From Nemania diffusa (Eukaryota; Ascomycota; Sordariomycetes; Xylariales; Xylariaceae), in NCBI GenBank assembly GCA_038501195.1, contig JBBPUQ010000001.1:2232001-2296000 (forward strand): a DNA stretch of 64,000 bases, given 5' to 3'. A model generated the notes under the pieces. It did not search any database. It was not told the DNA's origin and was given only the letters and a program-made list of their open reading frames with translations. This document shows positions 38,861 to 50,756 of this stretch, one piece after another. The translations under genes and the position numbers were made by a program. Position 1 is the stretch's first letter; the number at the start of each line of letters is the position of its first letter.

Positions 38861-41800
38861 ATTTTTTTTATATAAAAAAAGCTTAACTTAAGTTTTTGTT
38901 ATATTAAATATTTAAACTGCAAGTTTTTAAAATTAATACTTTTAAGCAATAAAAAAATATTTTTAATTATATATAATTAGTTTATATATAAAAGCTTTTA
39001 ATTTTTGCTATTTTTTTGTTATATTAATAATTAATTCAATAATATTGTTAATATTATATAACATTATATATATGTTTAAAAACTTTTTTATTTTTTATAT
39101 ATGCAGTGTTTTTTTATTATATCTATTTTATTATTATTAAAATATTTTTTTGTAAATGTTTTTTTTTATGCTGCTTTTTTTTATTTTAATAATTTTATAA
39201 AAAAACTTTTTATATTAAAGTTTTAATTATAAAATTTCTATATATATATAAAAAAGTTTTTTAAAATATTTATTAAATATTATTAGTTATTATAATTTTA
39301 TTTTTTTTAAGTTATTTTATAATAAAGTTTATTTAATTTAATATATAATAATAGAATTTTTTTAACTTTTTATTTTTTTTTGTTACATTTAAAATTTACA
39401 ACTTTTTTTTTTAAATATTTAAAGTTTTATTTTAAAAACAGGTTTTTTAAATATTTATATAACCGATTTATATAAAACTATTAAAAGCTTTTTTAAAAAT
39501 TTAGTAAATAAAGTTTAAAAATATCTTTTTTATTATTATTAATAATTTTATAATATATTTTTATTATTAAATAGTTTAATTTGTTACTAAATTAGTTTAT
39601 TTGTTTTTTTTTTTTTTATAAAATATATATTTAACTTTTTATTAAAAAATTAAAATTTTGTTAATATTTATTAGTTTAATTAATTATTTTTTATTAAGCT
39701 TAAAGTATTTATTGTTTTATTATTACTATATATTTATATATTTTAGTTATAAAACTTTATGCTTTTTTACAGTTTAATTTTTTTTTTTTTAATTTAAATA
39801 TTAATTTTTTTGTTTTAATTTTTTAATCAAATGTTATTTTTATAACTTAACTAGTTAATATTTTATATAAAAATAAACTTTTTAATAACTTATATAGCAG
39901 TAATATTTATATTATATTTAATATTAATAATATTTTAAACTAATTTTTTTAAAAGTAATTAATAAAAAGCTGCAATTTTTAGTTTATTTATTAATATATA
40001 ATTTTTATTTATTTAATAGTTTATTTATAACTAGTAAAAAAAAAATTTAGCTTTGTTTTATAAATTTAAAATAGTTTATTTATAAATTTAATTATAAACT
40101 AAAAACTATAGTTATTAATAAAACTTTTTAATTAGCTATATATTTAATATAGTTTATTATAGTATATTTTTACAGCTTATTTTATAATTATTATATTTTT
40201 ATAAATTATAGTTTATATAAGTTTAAATAATTTATTAATTATATAAAAAATTATATTATTTTTATTATTATTTAAAAAAAAATATTTAAAATTTACTATT
40301 ATATATTATTATATATGCTTTAATATATTTAAAAGTTTTAGTTTTTTTAATATTTTGTTTTTTAAAATTTTAGTTGTTTTATATAAACAATTTGCTATAT
40401 ATTAATTTATTTTTTTATAAACTTTAAGCTATTAATATTTTTAAATTATTAAAGTTTTTGTTTTATTTTTTTTTAAATATATTATAACTAACTAAATATA
40501 TATTTTTTTAATTAATTTAATATATAAATAATTAATATTTAATATTACTAAATATTTTTTATATAATATTAAATTATTTAATATTATTTAATTTAAGTTT
40601 TAATTTATATAAGCTTTTTTTTTATATTTAATTAAACTGTTGTTAATTTTATTAACTTTTAAAACTAAATTAGTTAATAATATTTTAAAAATTAATAAAA
40701 ATATAATATTATTTTTTAATATATATATTATTATAAATTTTTATAAAATTTTATTAAAAAAAGTTATTAGTTTAAATAAAGCTATTATTTTCTATTTATT
40801 TTTATTTTTTTTTTGTGTTTTTATACTTTTTAAAAGTTTTAAAAAAATATTAGTAATAATATTTTTTAAACTTAAACAATATATAATCACAAAATAATAA
40901 TAATTTATAAGTTTTATTTATTTTGCTTATTAAAAGTTTAACATTTTTTTTATATTAAAATATTTTAAAACTATATAGTTTATTAAAATTATAAAAAAAT
41001 ACTATATATTAATTAGTTTTGCTTTTTAATATAAAAACCTTTTTATAACTGTTAATATTTTTTTATTATATATTTTATAGTTAAATTTTATATTATAAAA
41101 TATTTTTAAAAAAAAAGCAACTAGTTTTTATAAATTTTTTAAACTGTTTTTTTAAAATAATATATTTAATATTATATTATTAAAAAAGTTAGTTTTTATT
41201 ATAGTTTTAATGTTGTAAAAAAAATGCTATAAAATAAATATATTTATTAAAACTATTTATAAAGCTTTAAATATTTTTTAATACTTTTAAATTTATTAAA
41301 ATAATATATTAATATATATAAAGTTAATAAATAGTTTTATAATTTGTTTATACTTTTTTATAAACTTTTTATAAAAGTTATAAAAGTTTAAAAATAACTG
41401 TATTTTTTTAAAATATACTTTTTTTTTTTTATTATAAAATAAATTTTAATAATATATAATTTTTATTTTGTTTAAGTTAATTTTTATTTTATATATTTTT
41501 ATAATAAATTTTAAAAACTTAGTTTTTATTATATAAAATTTATACTTTTTAAAATTAGCTTATAATTTAGCTTTTTTTAAATAAGCTAATATTTTATTAA
41601 TATAATATTTATATTTTAATTTATTATTAAAATAAATTAATATATTATTAATATATATTATATAAAAAATATTTAAATAATTTTTTAATATATTGTTTAT
41701 ATAGTGCTAAAATATTGCTAATTTATTTATTAACTTAAATAAAAATACTTTAAACTAATAAGCTTTATATTTTATTTAAAAAACTATTAATAATTTATTT

Positions 41801-44800
41801 TTTTTAAATATTTAAATATAGTAAAAAGTTTGCTAAATGTTTATTTTTATATAAACTTTAGCTTATAATATTTTAGCTAAAATTCTATTAATTAAAAATA
41901 AAAAATATTTGTTTTTTTAAATAATTAAATTTAACTTTTTATAGTTTATATATAGCTATAAAAAACTGTTTTTTTTTTTAACAAATAAAATTAATACTGT
42001 TTATAATATTATTATTAGTTTAATAAAATCTTTTGTTAAATTATTGCTAATATATTTTCAATATATTTTTACTTTTTTTAATAATATTTTATATAGTATA
42101 CTATATTTTAAAAAAGCTTTAAAAAATTTATTAATAATAATATAGTAATCGATGTTTAAACAATATAATAAAAAGTTATTTAAAATTATTTTATTAAATA
42201 TATTGAAATATTTATAATGTTTTTTAAAAATTATATATAATATTATTTTTATTAACTTTTTTTTATTTTTTATTAACTTTTTATGTTTTTTTTAAAAAAT
42301 TATTTAGTTTAATTTATATAATAAAATTATATTATATAAAATAGTATTTTTTTATTTTATTATTATATCAAATTTTGTTATATTAATAGTGTTAATTTAA
42401 ATTAATTAATATTTATACTATTTAATTATATCTTTTTATAACTAATATAAGTTATATTAGTTATATTTTATTTCTAGTTTATAATTTTTATACTTTTTTT
42501 TTATAAAAAAAATATATAAATTTAAGTTGTTTTTATAAGCTTTAGTTTATAGTATATATTTTATATATTATATTTTCTGCTATAAATAATTTTTACTTAT
42601 ATTAAAACTGATTTAAAAAAAACATAAAATCAAAATAAATAGTTAAAAAATAACTAAAAACTTTTTTTATATAATTTCTATTTATTTTTTTTAACATTTA
42701 AGTTTATTAATATAAAAGTAAACTTTTTTAAGTTTAGTTTTTATTTTTTTTTTATTTTGCTTTTTTTTTTAACATGTTTAATTTATTTGCTTGTTTTTTT
42801 TTTTTTTGTTTTTTATATCTATTAATTTTTATTAATAATTTATATTTTGCTAATAATTAAAATTAATAATTAAATCTTTTATATTATTTATTAAAATTTT
42901 AAAAGTTTAATACTTTAGTTTTTAGTTGTTAAAAAATAGTAATTTTTTTTTTTTGCTATTTATTAATATATTATAATAGTTTAAATATTTTTTTTTTATA
43001 ATAACATTATATTTTATATTTATTATTAGTAAAAGTATATTTAAAATTGTTTTGTTTTATATATAAAAATATACTTTTAAAGCAGTATTAATAGTTTATA
43101 TAGCTTTTTTGTTATAACTTACTATTTAAAATAGTATAAATTTAATAATTGTTTTTAGTTTTAAATATTTTAAAATTTTTATAATAAAGTTTAATCTAAT
43201 TAATAAATATATATTTGTTTTTATATTAGCTAATATTTTTGTTAACAAAGTAAATTTATTATTTGCTATTATATAATTTATAAAAAAAAAGTTTTTTTTT
43301 AATAGTTTTTGTAAAAAATTAAATAGTATTTTTTTATATTTATTTATATTTAACGTTAATATATAAATCTGCTTAAAATAAAAGTTTAGTTATTTTAAGC
43401 AGTGTTTTTTAGCTTTTTTTTTAGTATAGCTTTTATTTGTTTAAATTTTATATTTTAAACGAAAATAATATTAATGCAAATTGTGTTAAATTGTTCGAAG
43501 TTAAATTTGCAGAAATAATTGTTATTTTTATATTTTTAATTATAGCATATAAAACATTATTTTTATAAAATTAGAACTTTTATTTAATTAAATAAAGCTT
43601 TAATATAAATGTAATAACTGTTTAAAACTATATTTAAAATCGAAATGTTTAAATGTTTAAAGCTACTTTTTTAGTATAAATTTAATTTTATAGGTTTTTT
43701 TTTTTTTTTAAACTTTAAGTTTTTTTTTTATTTAGTTATTTTTAAAAAGTTCTTTTTTTGTTACATTTTTTAAGCAATAAAGTTTTTATACTATTAATAA
43801 TTATATATTTAAATATAGTTATAAAAATTAGCAAATATTATTTAATTATTATATAGCTTTTTAATATATAGCTTGTTAATTTGTTTTAATAATTTATTAT
43901 ATAAATTTTTTTTAAAATTTATTAAATTAATTTAAATAACTTTAGTTTATTTAGTAAATTTTATATTAAATTATATAAACTTATTAAAGTTTTATATTTT
44001 AAAATTTTAATATTTAATTTGTGTTTTTTTATATTTATTAAAATTATAATAATAAACAAATAAATAGTTTAAAACTTTAATACTTATTTTTAAAATAAGC
44101 TTTTTTTTATAATTATTTATAATAAATATTATAATATTTTCAAAAGTAAAACTTTTTATTTAGCTAATAATATAGTTGATTTTTTTTAAATTTTAATTAT
44201 AATAATTAATATTTTTAGTTAATTTATTTTTTAATAATATAAACTAGTGTTTAAATTAAACTTTAGTTTTATTTTTTATTAGTTTATTATTAATAAATAT
44301 TAGTAAATTAGTTGCTTTAGCTAACAATTTAATTTTTTTTTTAATAATTATAAAAACTTCGTTAATAGTTTTAAAGCTTAAAATATCTTTTTGTTTTTGT
44401 TTTTGCTGCTAGATTATTTCAACAGAAATTAAATTATTAACAAAAGCTACTAGTATAAACTTTAGTACTATAGCTGCTATAACTATAATCTAGTTTTAAA
44501 AAACTTCGATTTAATTTTTTAAATCTATAATCTTTTTTTTATAAATATTTGTAGCTTTATAAAATATAGCGTTTTAAAAATCAACTTTTTAATAAATTAT
44601 ATCCGCTTTTTATTATTTAGTTTTTTTTTTCAGCTTAACTACTTAAATATACAAAAAGTAAATGTTTTATTTAAAAAAGTTTGTTATATTTTTAAGTTTT
44701 TTTGTAGTTTTTTAAACAATGTTTAATTATAAAGTATAATGTTTAAACTTTTAGTATATAATTTTTTTGTAAATATTTGTTATTACTTAAAATTGCTTAG

Positions 44801-45374
44801 AAGTTATTAATTTATTATATTTAAGCTATATTTTTTTTTTGTTTTTAATAAAAAAAACAAAAGTTATTTAAAAAGTTTTATTATAAGTAGCAAAATATTT
44901 AATATTAGTTATTATTTTTTCGATTGTACTATTATATATAGTTTTATTAATAACTATATATTGTTATTATTTGTTATATTTTTTAAAGTTTTTATAAATA
45001 AACTTAAACTTTTTATAAATATTAAAAGTAAAAAATTTTTTGTTATTAAAAATATTATAATAAAATTTATTGTTATTATTTATAATATATTTTATTATAT
45101 AAATATATTTTATATAATTTTCAAGTAAATTTTAAAAGTTTTAAAATTATTAATGTAGCTTATTTTATTTATAGTTTATTTATATTTATAGAATAAATTT
45201 CGCTAGTTCACTTTTAATAAACTATATTTATTGTTTAGCTTTTTTATAATTAGCAATAAATATATTATTACTAAAAGTTAATTATACTATTTTAATATAT
45301 TAAAATTAATTAATTTGTTTAAAGGTTTTTAAAAATTTATCGTTTTTTTAAATAGTTAAAATAAACTTTAATTT

Positions 45375-45684
45375 TATAATAAATATAATATTAGCAATAA
45401 GTTCAAAAACTAAATAATACTATATATTTTAAAAAAAAAACTAAAGTTAAAAAAACTAAAAAATAAATCTAACTTTTCAAGTTAAATCGACATATTTATA
45501 TAAGTGCTTTTTTATTTACTACTTTTTTTTTTTTATATTTACTACTTTATTTAACCTTTAGTAGGTCTATTATTCCAAATAAACAATAAGATCTACTTAG
45601 CTACTTTAGCCACTTACTAGCTATACTATATATATTAACTATTTTTAAAATTTATTTATTTAAATATAAATATAGTTTGTAATA
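45375..45684 (+). repeat. 310-bp dispersed repeat, copy 2 (less mutated)
   Basis: Retains many C and G residues (for example GTAGGTCTATTATTCC and GCCACTTACTAGC) that read as T and A in the copy at 38551-38860. It is closer to the ancestral sequence and useful for identifying what the repeat was. Confidence 0.85.
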
Positions 45685-47700
45685 CTATTTAAAATAAATA
45701 TAAATAATATTAATAAAAAAATATTATTTTATATATAGTTATATTAATTTAAAATTTTATATTTATATTATATAAAAGTTTAAAAAAAAATAAACTTTTT
45801 TTTTAATAAAATAATAAATTATAATTTATAATTATTATTAATAAATTTATATTAAACTAAATATATATATTTTTTAATATTTATAATATTTTATAAATTT
45901 TTTATAACAATTTTTATTATTTTTATAATATATAAATAAAATAATTTTAATAAAATATAAAAATTAAAATATATAATAAATAGCTTTTAATATATAAATA
46001 TATTTTATTTTATTATAATAAAATAGTTTTATTAAAATTAAAAAATTTATTAATTTATTTAATATATTTTTAAATTTATTTAATTATATTAAATTTTAAA
46101 GCTTTTATTATTTTTTTAATAGTTTTAATATTTAATTTTAGTTATAATTTTAAATATTTATTTTTTTAATATTAATTTTAATATAATAATTTATTAAATT
46201 TAATATTATTATTATTTTTTTATTTAATATTTATTAAATATATTTTTTATTAGTTTTAATATATTATTATTAATAATATAAAAATTTTTTAATTATTTAT
46301 TTATTATTTTAATAAAAATATATTTATTTTTTTATTAAAAATAAACTATTAAAACTAAAAATATTTAATATTTTAAACTTATATTTTTTAAATTTAAAAT
46401 ATTTAAATTATAAAAATAATAACTTTTATTTTTTTTAAAATTATAAATTTATTAAAAAATAATAAAATATATTTTTTATTTATTATAAAAATTATTAATA
46501 TATTAAATTAAACAAAAATTTATTTAAAATAATTATAAAAATATTTTAAAAAATAATATAATATTAAAATAATATTAAAAATTTTTAAATATAAATATTT
46601 TATTTATAAAATTTAATATTAAATAAAAAACTATAAAAAAATAAATATAATATTTTTAAATAATAAATAAACAAATTTTATAATAAAATATATTATATTA
46701 TTATAAAAAAAAAATATAAAATTAAAAACAAAAAAACAAAAATAATTAAATTATTTATTTTATTTAATATAACTAATTTATAATTTTAATATTTAATTTA
46801 ATTAAAATTATATAATTTTTTTAATATATTATAAAATTAAATAATATATTATAATTTAAATTATTTTTTTATTATAATATTATTTAATATTTAAATATAT
46901 TATTAAATTATATTTAAAATTATAAATTAATAAAATATTTAAAAAACTTTTAATATATAAACAATTAATATTATTAGTTTTAATAATATTATTTATTATA
47001 AATTAATTAATAAAAAAATAATAATTATTTAAATAATAATTAATTTATATAATTTTTTAATAAATAAATTATTAATTTTAATATTTATTAAAAATATAAA
47101 ATTTAATAAAATTATTAAATTATTTAAAATAAACAAATAAATTAATAAATAATTATTTTTATTTATAAAAATTAATTTTTTTAAATTAAAAAATAATAAT
47201 ATAATATTTAATATATATATAAAGTTTATATTTATAAAATTTAATATATTTTAATTTATAATTTAATATTTTTATAAAATTTTTATTTTATTTAATTTAA
47301 AAATAACTTTTAATAAAATATATTAATTAATAAAATATAATATTTTAAAACTTTTTATAAATATAATAATAAAAATTAAAAAAATAATATATATATATTA
47401 TTATTAAATTTAACTAATATATAACTTTAATATAAATTAATTAAAATATTAATTAAATATTAATTATTTTATTAATAAAATAATAAATTATATATATAAA
47501 CTAAATATATAAATAAAAAAAAAGTTTAATATAAAAAAAAACTTTTTTAATATAAAAAAAAACTTAAATTTTTTTTAAAACAATTTTAATTTAATTAAAA
47601 TTTTTAAATATAAAACTATATATTAAAAAAATAAAAATATTAAATAATAAATTTAATTTTAAATATTATTTAAAATTTAAAATAACTTTATAATAAAATA

Positions 47701-47795
47701 AACTTTTTATAATAAAACAAACTTTTTATAATAAAACAAACTTTTATAACAAACTTTTGTTTAAAACTTTTTATAAAAACAAACTTTTGTAACAG
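47701..47795 (-). repeat. Right subterminal repeats, AAACTTT core
   Basis: Cores AACTTTT lie at 47701, 47720, 47739, 47752, 47765 and 47782 (spacings 19, 19, 13, 13, 17). They are the inverse of the AAAGTTT cores at the left end, so the two ends mirror each other beyond the 52-bp inverted repeat. Confidence 0.72.
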
Positions 47796-47803
47796 ATTTT
47801 TAA

Positions 47804-47855
47804 AACATGTTTTCAAAGCTGAGATCTTGCTAAAAATGGAAAATCAAGCCTCCAG
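47804..47855 (-). repeat. Right terminal inverted repeat, 52 bp
   Basis: Begins AACATGTTTTCAAAGC and ends AATCAAGCCTCCAG. It is the partner of 22719-22770 and keeps G/C at three of the four mismatched positions. Confidence 0.88.
47850..47854. repeat. Candidate 5-bp target-site duplication, right copy
   Basis: CTCCA, identical to 22705-22709; see that entry for the frame argument and the overlap with the inverted repeat. Confidence 0.5.
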
Positions 47856-49100
47856 AGACGTGAGGAAGGCGGTAGAGCCTGGGTCCTGGACATGGTGATG
47901 AACAGCCCCGTCGTTCGACAGGCAGCATTGTGTCAGAGTTCCTACTTCCTTTCCCTATCTCGGGGCGCGGCCGATGATGGAGGTCCGCTTTGGGAAGCGG
48001 TTCTCACGCAGACGAGAGAAGTTTTCAGCGTGCTGAGACAGGCGTTGCAAGTCATCAGTAGTTCGAATATCACGGAACATCTGCACGGAGCGGTTCGAGT
48101 TCTGTCGGCCATTATTCAAGTGCAACGGTTTGACCTCGCTGTCTCGAGTTTTGGAAACTGCCAATCGCACCTAAATGGTGCGTTAGCTCTCTTCAAACAG
48201 CTCCTCGATAGTGCTGGATCTTTTGATCTATCGCGTTTCAAGTCAAGTTTCGAGGCTGTTATATATAACTTGGGACCGCCATCTTGGAGTTCTGCTTTAC
48301 ACAGTCAGCTTCCAAGTCCTGAACAAGCTGCTTTCCGCTTTTCATCCACGCTATTGATATTTGACGACATCATTGCCAGCACAGTTCTTAAAGAACAGCC
48401 TAGGCTTTACGAGTTTCACCACAGCTTGCTTGAGGGCATACAGGACACAGGTCCAATTATCGACCTTGAAGTAGTTATAGGATGTCAAAACTGGGTATTG
48501 GTACAAATCGCAGAGATCGCTGTCCTCGACACCTGGAAACAGCGATGCAAGAACAGCGGAACTCTCGATATGATGGAGTTAGTTCGTCGGGCTACAGCGA
48601 TTAAAAGCTCGTTAGAAACTGATCTCGCCCGGATTCAAATAGGTACCGGAGCTAATTTGACAGAGAACAATGACCTAGTCGACGTGTTTGCTGTAAACAA
48701 CACTGTTGGGCGCCAGAAGCCACTAATCACCCTTGCATGGGCCCACGCAGCACTTATTTATCTATCAATCGTCGTGTCGGGTTGGCAGCCTGCTAATCCT
48801 GAAATCCGCTATCGCGTGAGGCACATTATCGAGACACCAGTCCGCGAGATATTTCCGCCGGCGTTGCTAAGGACTATGGTATGGCCGCTTTGTGTAGCAG
48901 GCTGTCTTGCGGAGCCTGAACTAGCAACTCAACTATGTGGCACAGTGGAAACTCTACAACCGCGTAGTGTTTTCGGCACTCTCACGAAAGCCCTCGACGT
49001 GATGAAAAATATGTGGCGCGATAATAATTCCGAGGATATTGTCAACTGTGACTTGGCTAGCTGCTTTCAAACCCAAGGCGACCTGGTACTGCTAGTCTAG
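47850..49100 (+). pseudogene. C-terminal half of the split Pro1-like regulator (Fungal_trans_2-type domain)
   Basis: Carries the regulatory domain that the gene fragment at 22138-22709 lacks. In frame from 47850 it reads LQRREEGGRAWVLDMVMNSP, then PVVRQAALCQSSYFLSLSRG, FGTLTKALDVMKNMW and the family-typical end FQTQGDLVLLV. The first ATG in this frame is at 47892, inside a conserved segment, so it is not a natural start; the frame is closed by TGA at 47820. No DNA-binding domain lies upstream within 25 kb. The rest of the half is uninterrupted, so the split looks fairly recent or the flank escaped RIP. A joined product of about 600 residues would match the family's usual length. It is called a pseudogene because the two halves are 25 kb apart, with no evidence of splicing across the block. 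Confidence 0.82.
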
Positions 49101-49255
49101 AGGGATCAATAAGCGCAATAGAGGAGATCGTCTATGCAACTCTGCTGAAGAGAGGTAACTTGATATCAAGACATTGCATGCAACACTACTTCTGGTTTGC
49201 TATAGGAGCTTCTAGACAGCGACCTCTTAGGTTATCGTTCCGCCCTAACCCGTAT

Positions 49256-50019
49256 CTACTTGAATTGAACATACCCCTTTCCCTTAACAAACGTGGCATT
49301 CCACGGCAAGTTGCCCTCATTCTTCACCAGCTCGGAATAGAACTCCGCATGGGCGGGACCATCAAGTTGCGCGCCTTTGATCTTGCCGTCCTCTTGCCGT
49401 TCATCGGCATAAAAGAACCTGGTGGGGCAAAATTGTCAGAACACGCATCTCATAGGCAAGCGCCTATTTTGAGAACATATACTTACCGACACCCTTCGGC
49501 TGCATACATCATATCGGCTAGGCCAATCCAATACGCCGCGGCGGCCTTGCCGATACCTAGGTTCTGCATCAGGGGGATAGGCAGGATGGCCCGATTCAAG
49601 ATGTTGCCCGTATAGATAAAAGTCTTCTTGGTGCCTGCGGGCAGCTTCTTCCAGGTTACAAGGGCTTGCTGCGCAGCGGCGTACGGGCTGACGGTGTTGA
49701 TATTTAAGTCGGAGGCGACGCTCGACGCTGGAATGGATAAAACAGAGCCCTTGTCAGGTGGGGGAGTCAGTGCCGGAGCGTTGTATACAATGACGCTAGG
49801 CACAGTCTTGAACTCTGCTTCCACAGCATCGAACAAGGCGGGGATCGACTCAGGATTGCTGAAGTCGGCTTTGAGTGAGAGGAAGCCTTTTTCGTTCATG
49901 CCGCCGGTTCCGTTTCTGGAGGCAATGGCAACCTTGTATCCGTCGGCCGCGAACCCTTCGGCGACAGAGGCTCCGATTCGGGGACCAGCGCCTAGAATCA
50001 AGACAGCGAGAGTAGCCAT
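49256..50019 (-). CDS. Short-chain dehydrogenase/reductase-like protein, 231 aa, two exons
   Basis: A Rossmann-fold protein: MATLAVLILGAGPRIGASVAEGF gives the nucleotide-binding GxGxxIG motif at residues 10-16, and SR at 34-35 sits where NADP-type enzymes often have a basic residue. VIVYNAPA near 77-83 stands where NNAG-type motifs occur. Exon 1 is 50019-49487 and exon 2 is 49418-49256, with a 68-bp intron (GTAAGT...CAG). The splice AAEGCR-FFYADERQEDG completes a 232-codon frame ending GYVQFK. The usual Tyr-x-x-x-Lys is not seen: the candidate Lys (residue 158, LGIGKAA) has Leu at the Tyr position. It may be catalytically divergent. The start at 50019 is chosen because GAGPRIG should be near the N-terminus; upstream in-frame sequence is unlike the family. 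It is convergent with the split regulator's C-terminal half. Confidence 0.85.
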
Positions 50020-50756
50020 GTTGGGATCGATGTAAGGTGTGGGATATGATTTTCTAAACTTGTATCTATAAGGGAGTGTGTTAGGCACGAGGGGGTTAAG
50101 TGATGTTGATATATCGCTCCTGATGTCTTGCTTTATACTAACTACGCCTAAGTGAAGGACTTCACAGTCGAAGTAACGTTTGATCGTAGATATGAACATG
50201 AATTGGCTGCCTTCGGTCTACTGGTACTCTGAGCGAAATGGTTCACATCGCTAGACTACTGCCAATCGATCGTATGCTCTATTACCAACAATCTACAGCT
50301 GGAATTGCTCTGTCGCCTCCTTTTAGACAGCATACTATAGGAATCCCTGCATAGCCCCACATACCGCGCGCGACGATCCACAAATAGCGATCTGACAGAA
50401 CTGACAAAAGCGGGATAAACCTGGACCCCCGGACTGGCCCCGGACCATGCGCGCGCGACATGGGTCCGGAGCGACCCGGAGTTCCACTTACCGCGCGTTA
50501 ATGGTGGAGATAAGGACGCCGAAAGAGAGGCTGTGAACGATTAGCTCGCCTTTGTTAAAAATGGATAGCAAGGTCAGAATGTGCTTATAGTATTCATATC
50601 ATGATATCACCCGATTTGTCAGATCGGCTCACTAATGGCTTCTTTTATCATAACAGCGTGTACCGATGTTACCGATGTTGCCGATATTAATACCTTTCCC
50701 TCAAGGAACTAGACCCGTATAGCTGATTTTTTCTCAGTTCGTAGAAATTACGCCTC
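50020..50756. other. Divergent promoter region between SDR and dioxygenase genes
   Basis: 737 bp between divergent starts. It contains GC-rich CGCGCG words near 50366-50460 and a TACCGATGTTACCGATGTTGCCGATATT triplicate (9-bp spacing, about 50661-50688) close to the dioxygenase side. No ORF is supportable. Confidence 0.5.

Larger units (their letters stand above)
22719..47855. mobile_element. 25.1-kb RIP-degraded DNA element (or nested elements) with terminal inverted repeats
   Basis: An abrupt block of roughly 90-95% A+T lies inside a Zn2Cys6 gene. It is bounded by 52-bp inverted repeats, has inverted subterminal repeats, and has CTCCA on both sides. No intact ORF longer than about 105 codons survives, and the ones present are AT-codon strings (Lys/Ile/Phe/Asn). 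Residual C is mostly followed by T; CpG is almost absent. This fits RIP of repetitive DNA. Two internal segments (about 33.9-38.4 kb and 45.8-47.7 kb) are still poorer in G+C than 22.8-33 kb, so nested insertions of different age or origin are possible. No transposase, integrase or reverse transcriptase can be recognised, so the class is unknown. Candidates by size and ends are a large TIR transposon, Maverick-like or Starship-like element. Confidence 0.75.

Noticed and set aside
40640..40897. 85-codon open frame inside the AT block
   Set aside because: Composition is Lys/Ile/Phe/Leu only, no motif, no splice context; chance openness in low-GC DNA.
22823..47700. Mitochondrial DNA or nuclear mitochondrial insert, because of the high AT
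   Set aside because: No rRNA, tRNA or respiratory-chain reading frame is visible, G+C is lower than in typical fungal mitochondrial genes, and inverted termini point to a transposon.
22696..47849. The block as one giant spliceosomal intron of the split regulator
   Set aside because: 25 kb is far outside fungal intron sizes. The ends are inverted repeats rather than donor and acceptor sites, and a stop codon precedes the junction.
49160..49615. 151-codon plus-strand frame
   Set aside because: It is antisense to the SDR gene, whose frame, splice sites and motifs explain the sequence.
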